Positions 19,001 to 27,897 of a DNA stretch of 64,000 nucleotides are shown here, piece after piece. The stretch comes from CAWATG01 sp963785035 (GTDB taxonomy: Bacteria > Actinomycetota > Acidimicrobiia > IMCC26256 > CAWATG01). A program made the position numbers and the translations under genes. The stretch lies in the NCBI GenBank assembly GCA_963785035.1, contig CAWATG010000015.1, forward strand, positions 186,001-250,000, written 5' to 3'. The notes under the pieces were generated by a model that worked only from the letters and a program-made list of their open reading frames with translations, ran no database searches and had not been told where the DNA came from. Position 1 is the stretch's first letter; each line of letters begins with the position of its first letter.

Positions 19001-20165
19001 ATGAAGTATGTCGTCTTGGTCCCTGATGGGTGTGCCGATGAGCCCCTCGCCGTTCTGGACGGACGGACCCCGCTCGAAGTCGCGGCCATGCCCAATCTCG
19101 CGCGACTGGCGCAATCGGGCGAGGTGGGTCGCGCCGCGGTCATTCCCGAAGGTCTCCCACCGGGAAGCGACGTGGGCAACATGGCGATCCTGGGGTACGA
19201 CCCGGTGGAGTTCCATACCGGCCGCGCTCCGATCGAAGCCGCAGCGATGGGCGTAGAACTGGGACCCGACGAAGTCGCATTCCGCTGCAATCTCGTGACC
19301 GTGTCTGCCGACGGCACGATGGTGGATTTCGCCGCCGGTCACATCACCAGCGAGCAGAGCGGTCCGATCATCGCAGCGCTCGACGCCGAACTCGGCGGCG
19401 GTCGTGATGGTGTCCGGTTCCACGCGGGCGTGGAGTACCGGCATCTTGTCGTCGTTCCAAAGGAATGGGCCAGCGCGGATTGTGTGCCGCCGCATGACCT
19501 GACCGGCCGTCAGGCAGTCCTGCCGCAAGGCGATGCCGGTGAACGGCTGATCGCCTTGATGGAAGCGTCGAAGCCGGTGGTGCAAGGAGCGAGCGCGCTG
19601 AACGGCTCGAAGGCAACGCAGATCTGGCTTTGGGGCCAAGGCGTCCGCCCGCAGATGCAACCGTTCGAGAAGCGATTCGGGGTTAGCAGGTCGTCTCAGT
19701 TCCGCGGTCGACTTGGTGCGTGGGCTTGGGGTGCTCACTGGAATCGATGTGGTGGACGTCCCAGGTGCGACCGCCGGTTTCGACAATGACTACGTGGCGC
19801 AGACCGATGCCGCCATCGCAAGTCTGCGCGATCGCGACTTCTTCCTGTTGCACGTTGAGGCGACCGACGAGGCGGGTCACCAGGGTCTGGTCGACGTGAA
19901 GATCGCTGCGCTGGAATCCTGGGACCGTGAGGTCATTGGACCGCTTGTCGCGGCGCTCGAAACCACGGGGCCGTTTCGAGTCCTGCTCTTGCCGGACCAT
20001 GCGACGCCGTGCGCTTTGATGACGCATACCAGCGATCCGGTGCCGTACCTCCTCTTCGACTCTGAGGTTCCTGGTCGCGGCGGCCACTACACGGAGGTGG
20101 CCACCCGAGACAGCGTTGTCGTTCCGGCCCATGAGCTGATGTCGCGGTTGCTCGCACCTGTATAA
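19001..20165 (+). CDS. apgM: ApgM-type mutase; possible homoserine kinase
   Basis: An alkaline-phosphatase-superfamily protein of the archaeal-type, cofactor-independent phosphoglycerate mutase family, about 387 residues after correction. Seen: VLVPDGCADEPL (metal Asp), PPGSDVGNMAILGYDP (catalytic Ser), FHTGRAPIEAAAMGV, AFRCNLVT, and in the C-terminal half DFFLLHVEATDEAGHQG and LPDHATP (metal sites). One extra base near 19686-19690 splits the frame between FEKRFGV and AVDLVRGLGVLTG. It sits between thrC and rho, where mycobacteria have thrB. A branch of this family has been proposed as an alternative homoserine kinase, so it may phosphorylate homoserine for thrC instead of acting in glycolysis. 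Substrate not provable from sequence. Confidence 0.85.
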
Positions 20166-20185
20166 GGAGCTTCGGGGTTCAGGAA

Positions 20186-20207
20186 GGGCGAATTCGTCTC
20201 TTCGCCC
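20186..20207 (+). terminator. Hairpin terminator after apgM
   Basis: GGGCGAA, 8-nt loop, TTCGCCC, 20 nt after the apgM stop and followed by a moderately T-rich stretch (GAAAATTCTTTC). Likely ends the apgM transcript before the rho promoter. Confidence 0.6.
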
Positions 20208-20240
20208 GAAAATTCTTTCAGATTCTGCGGGTCTGCCTAT

Positions 20241-20270
20241 TTGGTCGACCATCGAAAATGCCGTTACACT
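20241..20270 (+). promoter_or_regulatory. Promoter for rho
   Basis: TTGGTC (20241-20246), 18-nt spacer, TACACT (20265-20270): a good vegetative-type promoter. The transcript would start near 20277, about 510 nt before the rho start codon. Confidence 0.55.
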
Positions 20271-20789
20271 TCTCGGACGTCCCTTCGTCGCTCCCGGAGT
20301 CGTTCTGGAAGCGCTGGGATTTTCCGAGTCACATCCCGTACCCGGGCGTCGCCCAGAGTTTTGGGTGCGAATGCTCGAGACTTGTTCTCCGATCTCGCTG
20401 GTCTTCGCGGCTCGCGCTACGACCACCAACGCGATCTCGGTACGGTCCCCATCTCTCGTGCCCTGCGGATGTGCGGGCGAATCTTCTTGAGAGCTGTATG
20501 ACCTCGACATTCACTCCAGCAAATGTTTGCTTGGTTGCCGACACCACCGACCTTCGGCATGTCATGATGGGCGAATTCGGTGCGCCGAAGCGCACAACGA
20601 GCCTGGCACCGTTGCTCAACCTTCTTGCCGGCGCCACGAACGGGTCTGAAGGCTCGGCCGGGGGCGGTACGCCGGTACCAGTGTCGTCGCACAACACCGT
20701 CTCGTCGCACAACACCGTGTTTTGTCAACCGGTCTCGCGTAGCGATGCTCGCGGGACCTCCGAGTTTTTGAGCTCACAAGGGGATATCG
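20271..20789 (+). other. Long rho 5' leader with 18-bp tandem repeat
   Basis: About 510 nt between the predicted promoter and rho. No convincing gene: the open frames here lack the strong GC3 bias of real genes nearby. It contains a direct tandem repeat (TCGTCGCACAACACCGT at 20684-20700 and 20702-20718, 18-nt period). AAGGGGA, 5 nt before the ATG, is a good Shine-Dalgarno sequence. Long leaders of rho genes are known sites of autoregulation by Rho; that role here is inference. Confidence 0.5.
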
Positions 20790-22694
20790 ATGATGGGTGG
20801 TTCTACGGGCCAGCTCGAGCGTTCGAAGCTCGAAGGCAAGGACCGCGAGGAGCTTCATGCCATCGCTGGCGCCATTGGATTGCGGGGGATCACACGTCTC
20901 AAGAAGTCGGACCTCGTCGATGCCATTCTTGGTGCCACCGGCGGCGGATCGGACGGGACGGCGGAAGCCGCTCGTGTGCGACCCAAGCGTGTTCGCTCGA
21001 CGAAGGCGGCCGACGACGATCCAATAGCGTCGGTGCTCGCCGAGGAGGAGGCGCTCACAGCGCGTACGTCGACCACGGTTGCAGACGACGAGGTGTTGCC
21101 CATCCGTCCTGTTCGGAGCCGGTCGGCGAGCAGGGATGTCAGACCCGGCGCCCGCGACCAATGGCGAAAGTCCCGTCTCGTCGCAAGTGTCGTCGTCCTC
21201 ATCCTCCGTTGCAGGGCCGACCGCGATGGAGAGCGCCTCAACCGAGAGCACCTCAACCGAGAGCACCTCAACCGGAGACCGCTTCGCAAGGGACCGTGCA
21301 ACCGAGAGCACATCGGAGACGGAGGGGGGAGCACGTCCACCTCGACGTCGGATTCTCGGCGCAGTGGACGTGATGCATCCGGGCCACGCGACTCCGGACA
21401 ATCACGGAATTCGCAGGCCCAAGGAGATCCGGGAACGTCCCAAGGTCTTGACGGCTCCCGCCGCCCACGTCGTCGCCGCGGTCGGAACCGTGACCGTAAT
21501 GAGCGCGGGTACGAAGGTGTCAACGAGCCTCGTGGTGGCGAGTCTCGTGGTGGTGAGGTCAACGTTGCCGAGCCAGTCGACGTACAGGGTCTCGTCGACC
21601 TGCGCGACGAGGGCTACGGGTTCTTGCGTTCGACGGGCTACCTTCCTGGTCGCGACGATGCCTACATTTCGGCGTCGCAGGTCCGGAGATTCGCTCTGCG
21701 CAAGGGTGATGTGATCAAGGGGACTGCGCGTCCGGCTGCAAGCAATGAGAAGTATCCGGCGTTGTTGCGAGTCGACGAGATCAACGGCGTGTCGCCGGAC
21801 GATGCCCGCGATCGCCCGAGGTTCGCAGATCTCACGCCGCTGTTTCCCGACTCGAAACTCAAGTTGGAGTTGACGTCCGAGCCTCTCAACATCACGGGCC
21901 GCATCGTCGACCTCGTAGCGCCGATCGGTAAGGGTCAACGTGGGCTCATCGTGTCGCCACCGAAGGCGGGTAAGACCACGATCCTCAAGCAGCTGGTGTA
22001 CGCGATCGAGCGCAACAACCCCGAGGTGCACCTCATGGTGCTCCTCGTCGACGAGCGTCCAGAAGAGGTCACGGACATGCGTCGCCACGTGCTGCGCGGC
22101 GAAGTCATCGCAAGCACATTCGACCGTCCGTCGGAAGAACACACGCAGGTCGCCGAGCTCACGATCGAACGCGCCAAGCGATTTGTCGAGATGGGTATCG
22201 ATGTCGTCATCGTCCTTGACGGCATCACACGTCTCGCTCGTGCCTACAACCTGGCCCAACCCGCTTCGGGACGTGTCATGTCCGGAGGTGTCGACTCGAC
22301 AGCGTTGTACCCACCGAAGCGATTCTTCGGAGCGGCGCGCAACATCGAGGAGGGTGGTTCGTTGACGATCATTGCGACGGCTCTGATCGACACGGGTAGC
22401 CGGATGGACGAGGTGATCTTCGAGGAGTTCAAGGGAACGGGCAACATGGAGCTGCGCCTCGATCGGCGTCTCGCCGAGCGTCGGATCTACCCGGCGATCG
22501 ACGTTGAGCAGTCCAGCACCCGCCATGAGGAATTGCTGTTCGACCGGAGTGGCCTGCAGCAGGTGTGGAAGCTTCGCCGGGTGCTCAACGCCCTCGAGGG
22601 TGGTGCCGGACTGGAGCTGCTGATCGACAAGATCCGCACAACCAAGAGCAACGACGAGTTTCTCGCCGAGATCGCCAAGACGCCCGGTGGCTGA
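20790..22694 (+). CDS. rho: Transcription termination factor Rho
   Basis: Hexameric RNA-dependent ATPase/translocase; 634 residues. Residues 1-50 are a Rho_N domain ([26 protein letters not shown]). Next is the long Arg/Gly/Ser-rich insertion typical of actinobacterial Rho, then the cold-shock RNA-binding domain (about 268-300, [20 protein letters not shown]), Walker A ([11 protein letters not shown], about 390) and Walker B/Q-loop regions ([37 protein letters not shown]). Residues about 113-190 are suspicious: the neighbouring frame gives a more Rho-like acidic Ser/Thr-rich stretch, suggesting one extra base near 21130 and one missing base near 21340-21360. Three 15-bp repeats lie at 21229-21273. 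Confidence 0.95.
   Translation: MMGGSTGQLERSKLEGKDREELHAIAGAIGLRGITRLKKSDLVDAILGATGGGSDGTAEAARVRPKRVRSTKAADDDPIASVLAEEEALTARTSTTVADDEVLPIRPVRSRSASRDVRPGARDQWRKSRLVASVVVLILRCRADRDGERLNREHLNREHLNRRPLRKGPCNREHIGDGGGSTSTSTSDSRRSGRDASGPRDSGQSRNSQAQGDPGTSQGLDGSRRPRRRRGRNRDRNERGYEGVNEPRGGESRGGEVNVAEPVDVQGLVDLRDEGYGFLRSTGYLPGRDDAYISASQVRRFALRKGDVIKGTARPAASNEKYPALLRVDEINGVSPDDARDRPRFADLTPLFPDSKLKLELTSEPLNITGRIVDLVAPIGKGQRGLIVSPPKAGKTTILKQLVYAIERNNPEVHLMVLLVDERPEEVTDMRRHVLRGEVIASTFDRPSEEHTQVAELTIERAKRFVEMGIDVVIVLDGITRLARAYNLAQPASGRVMSGGVDSTALYPPKRFFGAARNIEEGGSLTIIATALIDTGSRMDEVIFEEFKGTGNMELRLDRRLAERRIYPAIDVEQSSTRHEELLFDRSGLQQVWKLRRVLNALEGGAGLELLIDKIRTTKSNDEFLAEIAKTPGG
21229..21273 (+). repeat. Three 15-bp tandem repeats in rho
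   Basis: GAGAGC(G/A)CCTCAACC three times (21229-21243, 21244-21258, 21259-21273) in the low-complexity part of rho. The unit length is a multiple of three, so copy changes keep the frame. Confidence 0.8.
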
Positions 22695-22735
22695 CTCTCC
22701 GTCTTCGCCGATAAACCGGTAGACTGAGCAGAACT

Positions 22736-22966
22736 ATGAAGACTGACATTCACCCCAAGTACGACCTCTGCTCCATCAAGTGCTCGTGTGGCAACGTTTT
22801 CACGACGCGCTCGACGGTTTCGGAATTGCAGGTCGAGCTCTGCTCCGAGTGCCACCCTTTCTACACGGGCAAGCAGAAGCTGGTCGACACCGGTGGCCGA
22901 GTCGAGCGTTTCCAACGTCGTTACGCGAAGCCGACCGCCAAGACCGCCAAGTCCAAGAAGTCCTAG
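22736..22966 (+). CDS. rpmE: 50S ribosomal protein L31
   Basis: 76 residues, zinc-ribbon (C+) form with cysteines in LCSIKCSCG and ELCSECH, followed by [20 protein letters not shown], the invariant L31 signature. It binds the large-subunit central protuberance. 41 nt after rho; TAGACT at about 22721 may give an additional promoter. The Cys-containing form suggests a zinc-free paralogue could exist elsewhere. Confidence 0.97.
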   Translation: MKTDIHPKYDLCSIKCSCGNVFTTRSTVSELQVELCSECHPFYTGKQKLVDTGGRVERFQRRYAKPTAKTAKSKKS

Positions 22967-22983
22967 AGGGCTCGGAGACCGTC

Positions 22984-23898
22984 ATGCCAAGACAGCCGGC
23001 CCCACGCTTCATGGGTGGCCAGGCCGTCATGGAGGGCGTGATGATGCGGGGTTCTGCATCGTGGGCTGTCGCCGTACGCACCCTTGATGGCGATGTCGAG
23101 GTCATGGTACGCGAGGCGCCGAGCTGGGCTGAGCGTTTCGTCCATGTGCCATTCGTGCGTGGCGTGATGACCTTGGTCGAATCGTTGAGCTTGGGTTTCC
23201 AAGCACTCACGTGGTCTGCGAACCAGCAAATCCCCGACGAGGAGCAGGTGTCGCCTGGCGCGCTGCGCTGGACCATGGGCGTTGCGATGGCCCTGTTCTC
23301 GGGTTTGTTCTTGGTGTTGCCTGCTCTGGCGATTCGCCGAGCTGACTCCTTCATCGGTTTCGGCGGTGTCTGGGCCCACGTTGCCGAAGGCGCTTTGCGG
23401 CTGGGTTTTTTCCTCGGCTACATCGTGTTGATCGGTCGAATGAAGGACATCAAGCGTGTGTTCCAATATCACGGCGCGGAGCACAAGACGATCGCTGCGT
23501 ACGAGAACGAGGTGCCGTTGACACCCGAGTCGGCACAGCGGTTCACGACCGAGCATGTGCGATGCGGAACCAACTTCATGCTGACGGTGATGCTCGTCGC
23601 GGTGGTTGTCTACACGGTCTTCGGTCGGCCTTCCTTGCCGATGTTGATCCTTTCGCGAGTCGTCATGCTCCCGGTGATAGCCGGTGTGAGCTACGAGATC
23701 ATCCGTTTCGCTGCCGGACATCTGCGCTGGGCGTGGGTACGGATTCTCATGAAGCCGGGCTTGTCATTGCAGCGCCTCACCACTCGGGAACCTTCGCTTG
23801 ACCAGCTCGAAGTCGCGATTGCTTCATTGCGCGCGGTCCTCGACGCCGACCAACTCCGCGAAATCGATGCGCGCGTCGGTCAACCCATGAATGTTTGA
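22984..23898 (+). CDS. DUF1385 integral membrane protein
   Basis: A 304-residue protein of the DUF1385 family (YqhQ-like). Seen: [15 protein letters not shown] near the N-terminus, [47 protein letters not shown] and [11 protein letters not shown], with about four membrane helices. The function is unknown, although its place between rpmE and prfA is conserved in actinobacteria. The ATG at 22984 is chosen because family similarity begins there. It overlaps prfA by 8 bp, so coupled translation is likely. Confidence 0.9.
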   Translation: MPRQPAPRFMGGQAVMEGVMMRGSASWAVAVRTLDGDVEVMVREAPSWAERFVHVPFVRGVMTLVESLSLGFQALTWSANQQIPDEEQVSPGALRWTMGVAMALFSGLFLVLPALAIRRADSFIGFGGVWAHVAEGALRLGFFLGYIVLIGRMKDIKRVFQYHGAEHKTIAAYENEVPLTPESAQRFTTEHVRCGTNFMLTVMLVAVVVYTVFGRPSLPMLILSRVVMLPVIAGVSYEIIRFAAGHLRWAWVRILMKPGLSLQRLTTREPSLDQLEVAIASLRAVLDADQLREIDARVGQPMNV

Positions 23899-24961
23899 AC
23901 ATCTTGCCGACCTCGAGGTCGAGCTGGAGCAACTCGAGTCGCAACTGTCGGCGATCTACTCATCTGGTGACCAAGCAGCGGCACGTGATGCGGGACGTCG
24001 CCATGCCGAGCTCAAGCCGGTAGTCGAAGCGTTTGCGCTGTACCGAGCCGCCGAATCGGACCTAGCCGACGCTCGTGAGCTTGCGGAGACCGAAGGTGAT
24101 GTCGCTGCCCGCGAGCAGTGGCGCGCGGAGGCCGAAAGCCTCGAGACGAAGATTGCCGGCCTGGCAACAAAGATCTCCGAGTTGCTGATCCCGAGTGATC
24201 CGAACGATGGAAAGAACGTCATCGTCGAGATTCGCGGCGCCGTCGGTGGCGACGAAGCCAACATTTGGGCCGGTGATCTGTTCCGGATGTACCAGCGTTA
24301 CGCCGAGGAACACGGCTGGAAGATCGAGATCCTTTCCAGCCAGCCGGCCGACCTCGGCGGCTTTCGTGACCTGACCTTCGTGGTCAAAGGGGCGGACGCG
24401 TGGTCGCGGATGAAGTATGAAGCCGGGCCACACCGGGTGCAGCGCGTTCCGGCGACCGAGAGTCAGGGCCGCGTGCATACGAGCGCAGCAACCGTTGCGG
24501 TGCTGCCCGAGGCCGAGGAGGTCGATGTTGCTCTCGACCCGAATGACCTCGAGTTCGATGTGTACCGATCGAGCGGGCCTGGCGGACAGTCTGTGAACAC
24601 GACCGACTCTGCCGTGCGCATCACCCACAAGCCGTCGGGATTGGTGGTGACCTGCCAGGACGAGAAGAGTCAACTTCAGAACAAGGAGAAGGGACTGCGG
24701 ATCCTGCGGTCGCGGTTGTTGCAGATGGAACACGATCGTCGCAACAACGAACTCTCCGCCGCCCGTCGCGAGCAGGTCAAGAGCGGTGACCGTTCGGACA
24801 AGATCCGTACGTACAACTACAAGGACAGTCGTGTGACCGACCATCGCATTGGTTTGACGGTGCATGGTTTGTCCCAAGTGCTCGAAGGCCAACTCGACGA
24901 GATCGTCGATGCGCTCGCAGCGGCCGAACGAACCGAACAGCTGGGCGCGAGCGACGCGTGA
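23891..24961 (+). CDS. prfA: Peptide chain release factor 1
   Basis: Recognises UAA/UAG and triggers peptide release; 356 residues. The RF1 codon-reading tripeptide PAT is at 187-189 ([14 protein letters not shown]) and the catalytic GGQ at 231-233 ([14 protein letters not shown]). It starts inside the end of the DUF1385 gene and ends overlapping prmC (GTGA), whose product methylates the GGQ glutamine. Full length. Confidence 0.97.
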   Translation: MFEHLADLEVELEQLESQLSAIYSSGDQAAARDAGRRHAELKPVVEAFALYRAAESDLADARELAETEGDVAAREQWRAEAESLETKIAGLATKISELLIPSDPNDGKNVIVEIRGAVGGDEANIWAGDLFRMYQRYAEEHGWKIEILSSQPADLGGFRDLTFVVKGADAWSRMKYEAGPHRVQRVPATESQGRVHTSAATVAVLPEAEEVDVALDPNDLEFDVYRSSGPGGQSVNTTDSAVRITHKPSGLVVTCQDEKSQLQNKEKGLRILRSRLLQMEHDRRNNELSAARREQVKSGDRSDKIRTYNYKDSRVTDHRIGLTVHGLSQVLEGQLDEIVDALAAAERTEQLGASDA

Positions 24962-25866
24962 GTGATCGAAGTTGGCGTGCGCTCCTCATCGAGGTGGAGG
25001 CTGCGCTGCGCGATGCCGGCTTTGAGTCCGCACAGGCCGAGGCACAATGGTTGTTGCAAAGGGTCTCGGGTTACGGTCCGGTTGAACTCGCGTGTGAGGG
25101 AGATGAGAGCGCCACTGAGGTCGCGCTCGCGCACCTGAACCGGATGGTTGACGAGCGTCGTGCGGGCAGGCCGTTGCAGTACGTCCTTGGAATGTGGTCC
25201 TTTCGTGGGCTCGACCTTTTCGTCGACTCGCGCGTGTTGGTGCCGCGACCTGAGACCGAGATCGTTGCCGGTTATGCCATCGATGAATTGGTCCGGCAGC
25301 GTCGCACCTTTCGGGCTCAGCGCGAATCGCGAGATGGGGCCCGGTCGTTGATGGCGGCAGACCTCGGGACGGGCTCGGGTGCGATTGCCCTCGCGCTGGC
25401 ACATGAGGTCGATCGGGTTGAAGTTTGGGCAACGGATGTCTCCGAGGCTGCGCTGGCCGTCGCGCGATCGAACGTCGCCGGCATGGGTTCGGTCGCGACG
25501 CGGATCCGGCTCGCTCAGGGTTCATGGTTCGACGCGCTTCCGGGCGAGCTCCGTGGTCGGCTCGATCTCGTGGTGTCGAACCCGCCGTACATCGCCGAGA
25601 CCGAGGCGATTGATTTACCCAGCGATGTGCTCGACCACGAGCCGCATCTTGCGCTGTTCAGTGGACCAACGGGTCTCGACGCGTTGAGAGCGATTGTCGC
25701 CGGTGCGGGTGCGTGGTTGGCGCCCGGCGGATCCCTGGTCTGCGAACTTGCACCGCATCAGGGTGACACGGTGCGGCAGTTGGCCGTCGAGCACGGCTTC
25801 CCGGATGCGGTGATCCGTGTCGATCTGACCGGGCGCGATCGTGTCCTGGTCGCGCGCCGAAACTAA
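24958..25866 (+). CDS. prmC: Release factor glutamine methyltransferase
   Basis: SAM-dependent N5-glutamine methyltransferase of the PrmC/HemK family, modifying the GGQ glutamine of release factors. 302 residues: N-terminal helical domain, then the Rossmann methyltransferase with [15 protein letters not shown] and the catalytic NPPY (208-211). GTG 24958 overlaps the prfA stop by 4 bp. It is the last gene of this run and ends 7 bp from a convergent DUF983 gene. Confidence 0.95.
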   Translation: MSDRSWRALLIEVEAALRDAGFESAQAEAQWLLQRVSGYGPVELACEGDESATEVALAHLNRMVDERRAGRPLQYVLGMWSFRGLDLFVDSRVLVPRPETEIVAGYAIDELVRQRRTFRAQRESRDGARSLMAADLGTGSGAIALALAHEVDRVEVWATDVSEAALAVARSNVAGMGSVATRIRLAQGSWFDALPGELRGRLDLVVSNPPYIAETEAIDLPSDVLDHEPHLALFSGPTGLDALRAIVAGAGAWLAPGGSLVCELAPHQGDTVRQLAVEHGFPDAVIRVDLTGRDRVLVARRN

Positions 25867-25872
25867 GCCCGC

Positions 25873-26310
25873 TCAGTCGTCGGCGTTCCCGACATTCATA
25901 CGTTGCAACAATGCGTGGTCGATGGCCATCCAAATGGTCTTGGAGAACGGGTAGAACACGACCGGTCCGAACAAGCCGATGGGGAGTAGCAGCCCCATGA
26001 TCAGTGCAACCGGGATGTCGGGCACCGTCAGGACGATTGCAGTTACCAGGACCAGGGTCATCAGGCCGCCCGAACCGATGATGTTGATCGCCAGAGCGCC
26101 GGTGAAGTATCCCGCCTCACGCTCGAAGTGCAATCCGCATCCGGGGCAGTCTTCGCGTAGGAACAGGTAGCGACGGAAAATATGGCGGCTGCCGCAACGT
26201 GGGCAGGCGAGGGTGCTTCCCCACCACAGGATCCGTCCAGCCGACTGTTTGACTGTGCTCATTGTGTCCAATGCTGGTCGAGGCCATCGTCCAATGCCGA
26301 ATAGTGTCAC
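25873..26310 (-). CDS. DUF983 zinc-ribbon membrane protein
   Basis: 145 residues. A zinc-ribbon-like CPRCG (near 36) and CPGCG (near 56) is followed by two long hydrophobic segments and KTIWMAIDHALLQRM. This matches the DUF983 family, whose function is unknown. GTG at 26310 overlaps the stop of the nuclease gene as GTGA, which favours this start; an ATG at 26262 would begin just before the conserved part. Confidence 0.75.
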   Translation of the reverse strand: MTLFGIGRWPRPALDTMSTVKQSAGRILWWGSTLACPRCGSRHIFRRYLFLREDCPGCGLHFEREAGYFTGALAINIIGSGGLMTLVLVTAIVLTVPDIPVALIMGLLLPIGLFGPVVFYPFSKTIWMAIDHALLQRMNVGNADD

Positions 26311-27845
26311 ACGTTGGTGGCCGGTTCATCCCCTTCGGCCATCGGTTGCGGCCAGCCCGGCGGAGCAGGCGCGGCGCTGTCCCGACAGATTGACCGATAC
26401 CGACATATCCCGCACGTCTCTTGGTCCGCAACACCCATGAAGTCGTCCGTCGACCACATTGCGGTGACGACCTGGTCGAGCTCAATGCCGATAGCGTCGA
26501 TTTCGTCGGCATCGGGCTCGAATGGGTCTGGATCGTCCGCCACGTTGTTGGAGAGATACTCATACTGGAGGCGGAGCCGCAGACCTCGGCCCTCAGCTTC
26601 AGGCGCCAAGACCCATGCCTGGAGGCGGGCCTGTGGATCGTCGGCAACGCGAGGGAGGTGCAGCGCTCCCGTCTTGTAATCACGAACGTCGAGCACGCCG
26701 TCGTGTGACCACAGAGCGTCGATCCGCGCCGAGACGAGAAAGACGCGGCCAGGCGGTCGGTGGAATCGAACGACCGTGCGTTCGTGACCCAAGGACGTTG
26801 CCGCAATCGGACAGTTGCGCGCGTGCGCGGCGATCTCGTCGCGGACACGTCCGGTTTCGGGAACCCCGTGGGCGTCGAGCAGGTCCGAGACGTGGGTGGC
26901 GTCGTGGCACGTGCCCGTTTGATGGATCATGCGCAGCATCTCGTGGACGAATTGTCCGTGGTCTCCTGCTGCTGATGCATTACTGACAGGAAGACGCAGG
27001 ACATCGGCAAGAAACCACAGTCGTTGGCATCGCGCCCATCTCTCGTTGGCGGTCGGATGCAGGGTAATGACGCTCGGGCGAAGGTCATCGCGAGGAGTCG
27101 ACGTGGGTGCGGCGCCGCGCACGGCGCGACATGAGGCTATGAACCGGCACGATTGACAGTCATCGCCGGGTACGGGGCGGTCGCGGTCAGCGCGGCTTCG
27201 CAGCGCGGTGACGCGCGTGTTGATTGTGTCGATGAGTTCCGGAACCAATGCTTCGGTGTCGATGACCTCTTCGGTGAGTTCTCCGTTGAGCAGGTTGGCG
27301 GCACTCACACGCATCGGGCGGCCCATGTTTGTCTTGGACAGGCGCACAACGGCGAGTTGTATGTGTTCGACATCCATGACCGATGTCGTCGGCAGGTGAT
27401 TCCATGGGGCGAATTGGCGGAGTTCGAGCGTGCCGCTGTCGTCGCGGACGGTCAGGTCCACCCAGCCGCCGAGTCTGACGTCGAGTCCGGGGACGTCGCT
27501 CGGGCTGTCGCAATCGTGGAGGACGAGCTGCGCGGCTCGGGCTCCGTAGAGCGACCGGTACCAGCGACGAAGTTGCCGGTACACCGAGCGTTCCTCGGGT
27601 TGCAGGGACGCTGGTGCGTCCTCGGGTTGCAGGGACGCTGGTGCGCCGGAGGCGCTCGAAGACGTCGATGCTTGCTGCACGAGGTCGGTTCGCGCCGCGT
27701 GGAGGAACGCGTCGCGCAGCCGTGCGCGATTCGGTGGACTCCACACTCCTGGCTCGGCATCGAGTTCGAGTGCCAGGCGTCGTGGGCACAGCGTGGGTCC
27801 GGCACGAAGCAGATACGGAGTCACGCGTTGGGGTGCCGGGTCCAT
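26307..27845 (-). CDS. Tandem PD-(D/E)XK iron-sulfur nuclease
   Basis: 512 residues with two RecB/Cas4-like nuclease modules in tandem. N-half: C20 and C230/C233/C239 (CQSCRFIASC) form a 4-Cys iron-sulfur pattern, but the catalytic region (GGWVDLTVRDD...ELRQFAP) lacks the essential lysine. C-half: H301 (GQFVHEML), D376 (SARIDAL), D389 and K391 (DVRDYKTG), with C273 and C478/C481/C487 (CGICRYRSIC), look fully active. It is probably a DNA-repair or DNA-processing exonuclease like the AddB/RecB C-terminal domain; no helicase gene is adjacent. TATGTT 6 nt before the ATG suggests a leaderless mRNA. A 27-bp tandem duplication encodes APASLQPE twice. Confidence 0.8.
   Translation of the reverse strand: MDPAPQRVTPYLLRAGPTLCPRRLALELDAEPGVWSPPNRARLRDAFLHAARTDLVQQASTSSSASGAPASLQPEDAPASLQPEERSVYRQLRRWYRSLYGARAAQLVLHDCDSPSDVPGLDVRLGGWVDLTVRDDSGTLELRQFAPWNHLPTTSVMDVEHIQLAVVRLSKTNMGRPMRVSAANLLNGELTEEVIDTEALVPELIDTINTRVTALRSRADRDRPVPGDDCQSCRFIASCRAVRGAAPTSTPRDDLRPSVITLHPTANERWARCQRLWFLADVLRLPVSNASAAGDHGQFVHEMLRMIHQTGTCHDATHVSDLLDAHGVPETGRVRDEIAAHARNCPIAATSLGHERTVVRFHRPPGRVFLVSARIDALWSHDGVLDVRDYKTGALHLPRVADDPQARLQAWVLAPEAEGRGLRLRLQYEYLSNNVADDPDPFEPDADEIDAIGIELDQVVTAMWSTDDFMGVADQETCGICRYRSICRDSAAPAPPGWPQPMAEGDEPATNV
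27592..27645. repeat. Perfect 27-bp tandem duplication in nuclease gene
   Basis: TCCTCGGGTTGCAGGGACGC begins both identical 27-bp units (27592-27618 and 27619-27645). In frame it duplicates nine residues (xAPASLQPE) in a linker of the N-half. A candidate variable-number repeat. Confidence 0.9.
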
Positions 27846-27851
27846 TGCCTC

Positions 27852-27857
27852 AACATA
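27852..27857 (-). promoter_or_regulatory. -10 box for leaderless nuclease mRNA
   Basis: TATGTT on the minus strand, 6 nt before the ATG at 27845. It lies in a 52-bp divergent gap shared with the DUF4012 promoter. Confidence 0.4.
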
Positions 27858-27883
27858 CGCGCTTCGCGGCCTATGGCAACGCT

Positions 27884-27889
27884 TACGAT
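27884..27889 (+). promoter_or_regulatory. -10 box for leaderless DUF4012 mRNA
   Basis: TACGAT, then 8 nt, then GTG at 27898. No Shine-Dalgarno sequence. Confidence 0.4.
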
Positions 27890-27897
27890 GGCCCGCG

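Noticed and set aside
20684..20718. CRISPR-like array
   Set aside because: Only two 17-bp copies separated by one base, no spacers and no cas genes.
20258..21373. A 371-codon frame from the rho leader into rho
   Set aside because: No codon bias in the leader part, and the rest is an out-of-frame reading of rho.
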